A stretch of DNA of 13,785 nt from a bacterium (GTDB lineage: Bacteria; AUK180). Of this stretch, positions 13,761 through 13,785 are shown piece by piece; positions within the stretch are counted from its first letter, which is position 1, and the number at the start of each line of letters is the position of its first letter. The translations under genes were made by a program, and so were the position numbers. The stretch is taken from NCBI GenBank assembly GCA_023144005.1, contig JAGLGN010000009.1:1-13785 (forward strand), given 5' to 3'. The notes beneath the pieces were generated by a model. That model was not told the origin of the DNA. It was given only the letters and a program-made list of their open reading frames with translations, and did not search any database.

Positions 13761-13785
13761 CTTTCATTATTAACATATGCTTTTC
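13761..13785 (-). repeat. Dispersed repeat block M1, copy 2 (cut by the window edge)
   Basis: The reverse complement is identical to 2436-2460 over 25 bases and reaches the last base of the window, so the element may be longer. Confidence 0.88.

Overview
The window looks like chromosomal DNA from an uncultured bacterium with a Gram-negative-type envelope. It carries two lipobox lipoproteins, a likely outer-membrane barrel and a secreted protein whose C-terminal domain resembles the FlgD-like / type IX 'sorting' domains common in the FCB group and several candidate phyla. Base composition is moderate, genes are tightly packed into short operons, and the longer intergenic gaps are filled with short repeats. 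Phylum cannot be fixed from this window. I saw no transposase, integrase, phage gene, CRISPR array, tRNA or rRNA.

Layout. (1) 1-2161: glnS (+), flanked by a near-perfect inverted repeat of about 120 bp. (2) 1925-2618: a gene-free, repeat-rich gap between convergent genes. (3) 2619-6294, all on the minus strand: a membrane-anchored C39-type cysteine peptidase, a lytic-transglycosylase-like exported protein, then a lipoprotein with an exact 18-residue repeat (DUF4097-like) coupled to a small beta-barrel-like protein. (4) 6295-6386: a compact divergent promoter region in which both -10 boxes end 5 nt before the ATG, predicting leaderless mRNAs in both directions. (5) 6387-8627 (+): a two-gene unit, a di-iron/oxygen-binding (ODP-type) metallo-beta-lactamase fold fused to a class III nucleotidyl cyclase, followed directly by a four-helix membrane protein. 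(6) 8628-8935: a second repeat-filled gap ending in a near-consensus sigma-70 promoter. (7) 8936-13604 (+): HEAT-repeat lipoprotein, GAF plus HD-GYP protein, and a secreted beta-propeller-like protein with a sorting-type C-terminus, joined by a 6-nt gap and a 17-nt overlap. (8) 13605-13785: another repeat-rich tail.

How it may fit together (inference): two second-messenger proteins lie close together, a possible redox/oxygen-linked cyclase and a GAF/HD-GYP cyclic-di-GMP phosphodiesterase, each next to envelope genes. A GTGA-N6-TCAC palindrome of the type bound by CRP-family regulators sits near -40 of the lytic-transglycosylase gene, about 1 kb from the cyclase gene, so a local cyclase-to-regulator-to-envelope circuit is conceivable but unproven. 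The cyclase has Asn at the first metal-binding Asp position, so its activity is doubtful. The most unusual non-coding signals are the inverted repeats around glnS, the paired leaderless promoters, and several unrelated 7-bp-period tandem repeats in the long intergenic gaps.
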